64,000 nt of DNA from Cacconaster sp045617505. GTDB lineage: Bacteria; Bacteroidota; Bacteroidia; Bacteroidales; UBA932. The translations under genes and the position numbers were made by a program. Below are positions 61,581-64,000 of the stretch, piece after piece; within the stretch, counting starts at the first letter, position 1, and every line of letters starts with the position of its first letter. Location: contig JAZLIS010000094.1 of NCBI GenBank assembly GCA_045617505.1, positions 1-64,000 of the forward strand, read 5' to 3'. The notes under the pieces were generated by a model. The model was not told the DNA's origin. It did not search any database and saw only the letters and a program-made list of their open reading frames with translations.

Positions 61581-63140
61581 ATGGCAAAGAAGAGTATTTC
61601 CATAAAGTTGTTCCTGTCGGAGATCATCTATGATGTGCAGGATGCCGCCTATCTGACCGGCCGCAGCCGTCAGACGGGAGCGAACCACGAAGAGGTGGCG
61701 CACATCCAGGCTGGAGACGATGATGAGGAACGAAACAAGTTGCTCCGCTCCATAGGCAACGCTATCGGTATCCTTAAATCAAGGATGTCCGAATATCTCG
61801 GCCTGAATATCTCAGCCTTTACGGACGCGCTACAAACCGGAGAAGGAGTCATCGAAATAATACTTTCGATGCCAATGAACTTCGATGATGCTGCAATCAG
61901 CGCCATTACCGGAGAGATGCATCAATATGTAGTCAACACTACTATTGCAGAATGGCTGACAATCACCGACAAGAATGACGCGAAAGAGTATTTTGACTTT
62001 GCGACATTGAACCTTGCAAACATACGTGATTCCCTCCATAAAAGGACGCGCCCTGTTCGGTCATCGCTGAAACAGGCGTATAGGAGAATAGTCCGCAAGG
62101 CCCGTAATCTCTTCGAGGTGGAGTATGATTCTCTGGACTATGATTATGCGAAGAAACTCTTTCTGTTGAAAGCTCCTGCTCTGTCAGGCGCGTGCTCAAT
62201 ATTACGGCGCGGCAATTATATCGGTGCCAATTACGATTGGCTTGAAAACAATGATGCCATTTTCCTTGTCCGGGATACAAACGTAATAGGCATAAGCAGC
62301 ACAATATCGGAACTTTCAATCAGCAAGGTTGAAAGTCAGGAATATACGGATGCATATAAGATGGTTCCTTTCTATCTGCAGAGGGGAATCAATCGCAAGG
62401 GCCTTTTCGCATCCATCAATGTGGCCCCTTCACAAGGTAATACCAGGACGGTGCCAACTGTGAAAAAGCGCGACAGCATCTGCTCTTTGATGCTTGTCCG
62501 ATATGTTCTGGACAAGTTCGAGACTGTTGACGAAGCTGTCGAATACTTGCAGCGCTATGTGGAAATATATAACCCCACTTCATTGGCACAAATGGGTTAT
62601 GAGCCTCACTTCCTTCTGGCCGATGAATCCGCGTCAGTGGTTCTGGAATTTGTGGATAATGCCATAGTGACGGTTGAGTCGGAGATCAATACGAACTTCC
62701 ACTTAAATGGTGTCACTTTGCTTCCGGATGGGTCAGTTTACACAAATCAGGACGTAGTCGAAGGCCATTTGCCTTCATCCCTTGGCGTTGAGGACTATGG
62801 CTCCGGATTGGAGCGGTGGAATATCCTCAATGCCGCACAGGTTACTGATAGGGCAAGTATGCGTGCAGCAATGGACAGTGTGCTATTTTCAAAGGCATAT
62901 ACCTTGTTGGCCGATGTCTGGAACAGTGAGTTTGTGGGGACTGACATTACAGTTGACACTGCCGCTGATGATGAGGCCCTGCTTATGCGCATCGAGAGAT
63001 ACAGGGAGAAATACAACGGCCGTAGTAAAGACAATCCGGAAACTTGGTGGACTGCACACAGCTGCGTTGTGGATATGGCATCAAAGACTTTCTATGTCAA
63101 GGTCGAGGAAGAAAACACTGAATATACTTTTACGTTATAG
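61581..63140 (+). CDS. Ntn-hydrolase fused to a paralogous N-terminal domain, 519 aa
   Basis: Residues 1-190 are the domain shared with the neighbouring paralogues (YLTGRSRQTGANHEEVA). From Cys205 the sequence fits a linear amide C-N hydrolase or C45/AAT-type Ntn-hydrolase of full length (315 residues). It opens ACSILRRGNYIGANYDW, then has GINRKGLFASINVAP, RYVLDKFETVDEAVEYL and HFLLADESASVVLEF, with Asn-containing NTNFHLNG. In this fold the Cys becomes the N-terminal nucleophile after self-cleavage, here between Ala204 and Cys205. The usual GRN is GAN, so one Arg is missing. The substrate could be a bile salt, acyl-amino acid or peptide; none is shown. Confidence 0.7.
   Translation: MAKKSISIKLFLSEIIYDVQDAAYLTGRSRQTGANHEEVAHIQAGDDDEERNKLLRSIGNAIGILKSRMSEYLGLNISAFTDALQTGEGVIEIILSMPMNFDDAAISAITGEMHQYVVNTTIAEWLTITDKNDAKEYFDFATLNLANIRDSLHKRTRPVRSSLKQAYRRIVRKARNLFEVEYDSLDYDYAKKLFLLKAPALSGACSILRRGNYIGANYDWLENNDAIFLVRDTNVIGISSTISELSISKVESQEYTDAYKMVPFYLQRGINRKGLFASINVAPSQGNTRTVPTVKKRDSICSLMLVRYVLDKFETVDEAVEYLQRYVEIYNPTSLAQMGYEPHFLLADESASVVLEFVDNAIVTVESEINTNFHLNGVTLLPDGSVYTNQDVVEGHLPSSLGVEDYGSGLERWNILNAAQVTDRASMRAAMDSVLFSKAYTLLADVWNSEFVGTDITVDTAADDEALLMRIERYREKYNGRSKDNPETWWTAHSCVVDMASKTFYVKVEEENTEYTFTL
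61648..61700 (+). repeat. 53-base exact direct repeat, copy 1
   Basis: Identical to 63711-63763 over 53 bases and encoding most of YLTGRSRQTGANHEEVA in both genes, while flanking sequences diverge at both DNA and protein level. It suggests recent copying or conversion of a short patch, or strong selection on it. Confidence 0.85.
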
Positions 63141-63142
63141 TT

Positions 63143-63625
63143 ATGAAAAAGACAATTTGCATAGACTTTGACGGCGTTCTTGCCGATTACTCCGAAGGAT
63201 TCCAGGGAGAAGATAAATTCGGTGATATGGTTCCTAACGCTGATAACGGCACGGCCATTCTTAAGAAGAAGGGTTACACCATTATCATATACACCACCCG
63301 GCCTGTAACTGATGCATTGAAGAATTGGCTCAAAGAGAACAAAATCACTTACGACCATATCAACGAGAATCCGGATCAGCCGAAAGGTGCGGAGAATTCC
63401 AAGTTGATTGCCGACATATATCTTGATGATAGGGGTATTCAGTTCCGGGGTAATTGGGAATGGGTGATGCGTGACATTGCGGAGTTTACTCCCTGGAGCA
63501 GACCAAAGGAGGATATGAAAAAAAAGATGGAACACAACTTCGATGAAGGTGACATCTGGAAACGAGGTCAAGAGAAACGCATCAAAGCCGGTGCGAAAGC
63601 CGTCTGCGATGCCTGCATAGGTTAA
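63143..63625 (+). CDS. HAD-family phosphatase, 160 aa
   Basis: Motif I is DFDGVLADYS at the N-terminus, motif II is YTTRPV near residue 54, and motif IV is IYLDDRGI near residue 94. This is the pattern of small HAD nucleotidase-like phosphatases such as the BT0820-type Bacteroides enzymes. The substrate could be a nucleotide or sugar phosphate. The C-terminal 28 residues (after KKKMEHNFDEGD) add IWKRGQEKRIKAGAK, almost the same as the scaffold C-terminus. Confidence 0.8.
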   Translation: MKKTICIDFDGVLADYSEGFQGEDKFGDMVPNADNGTAILKKKGYTIIIYTTRPVTDALKNWLKENKITYDHINENPDQPKGAENSKLIADIYLDDRGIQFRGNWEWVMRDIAEFTPWSRPKEDMKKKMEHNFDEGDIWKRGQEKRIKAGAKAVCDACIG

Positions 63626-63643
63626 TTTTATAAATTATATATT

Positions 63644-64000
63644 ATGGCAAAGAAATCTATTTCTATCACTCTGTATCTGTCAGAAGTCGTTTATGACGTT
63701 CAGAACAAGACCTATCTGACCGGCCGCAGCCGTCAGACGGGAGCGAACCACGAAGAGGTGGCGAATATGCAAGCCAACGATGATGATGAGAACAAAAACC
63801 AGATTCTCCGCTCTGTTGGTGACGCTTTCGCTGCGCTCAAAGCCAAACTGTCCGAGTATATCATAGACTCCCAGACATCGGCGAACAATGCGCTTATAAC
63901 TGCAACTTCAAATCTCACTGTTGCGTTGTCAATGCCAAGCAACTACAATTCCGCGACAAGGGAGACTATTGCGGCAGCGCTGCATCAGTATCTCGTGAAT
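63644..64000 (+). CDS. Partial third copy of the paralogous domain (cut by window)
   Basis: A frame opening MAKKSISITLYLSEVVYDV and running to the window end after 119 codons. It matches the N-terminal domain of the Ntn-hydrolase fusion closely over its first 45 residues and more weakly after. Whether it also carries a C-terminal enzyme cannot be seen. Confidence 0.7.
   Translation, partial: MAKKSISITLYLSEVVYDVQNKTYLTGRSRQTGANHEEVANMQANDDDENKNQILRSVGDAFAALKAKLSEYIIDSQTSANNALITATSNLTVALSMPSNYNSATRETIAAALHQYLVN
63711..63763 (+). repeat. 53-base exact direct repeat, copy 2
   Basis: Second copy of 61648-61700, in the same reading frame of the paralogous gene. Confidence 0.85.

Noticed and set aside
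1..64000. CRISPR array
   Set aside because: No set of regularly spaced identical repeats with unique spacers was seen; the iterons at 19.3 kb are too short and have no spacer diversity.

Overview
The window looks like most of the genome of a temperate, P22-like (podovirus-type) phage of a gut Bacteroidales host. Signs of this are a portal, two-part terminase and coat gene set, a Bacteroidetes-style tyrosine integrase next to a repressor, RecT and DUF4373 replication genes, promoters of the Bacteroides type (TAnnTTTG at -7, TTTG at -33), and a diversity-generating retroelement (DGR). Both ends cut through genes, so this is not a complete genome. Host and family are inferences from gene content; no search was possible.

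Layout. (1) Positions 1-16,624 form one long leftward operon from a single recognisable promoter at about 16,664-16,695. Read in transcription order it holds small early genes, RecT, a coiled-coil protein, a RecE-like nuclease, a DUF1367 protein, an SNF2-type helicase, a VRR-NUC nuclease, a DUF4373 replication protein, an amino-type DNA methyltransferase, many small proteins, a C5-cytosine methyltransferase, an ASCH protein, a possible glycosyltransferase, a DGR-diversified protein (variable repeat VR2) and a tail gene cut by the window edge. (2) Positions 16,766-19,076 read rightward: repressor, small membrane protein, integrase. They are followed by an AT-rich 21-bp-spaced iteron array (19,265-19,379), a candidate origin or attP. 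(3) Positions 19,445-49,112 are the head module: small terminase candidate (leftward), two ejection-type proteins, a 6,101-residue polyvalent protein, the portal, a leftward island (large terminase and a rhomboid protease among others), a scaffold candidate, major capsid and head-tail proteins. (4) Positions 49,109-58,902 hold a 2,629-residue tail fibre ending in VR1, the template repeat (TR), a structured RNA region and the DGR reverse transcriptase. (5) Positions 58,921-61,062 are a lysis cassette: holin, amidase, one-gene spanin. (6) Positions 61,100-64,000 hold three paralogues of an unknown domain, one fused to an Ntn-hydrolase, and a HAD phosphatase.

How it works together. The DGR copies the TR with adenine-specific errors into two targets. 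One is the adjacent giant fibre. The other is a small protein about 55 kb away on the opposite strand. Every difference between the TR and both VRs falls on a TR adenine, so both have been diversified by this retroelement. The polyvalent protein joins methyltransferase, helicase, pyrophosphatase-like, nuclease-like, JAB and zincin domains to a virion-type terminal domain, and probably enters the cell with the DNA to defend it. The least expected items are the Ntn-hydrolase fusion, the phage rhomboid protease, a C-terminal peptide shared by the scaffold candidate and the HAD enzyme, and a tRNA-like element in the recT leader.
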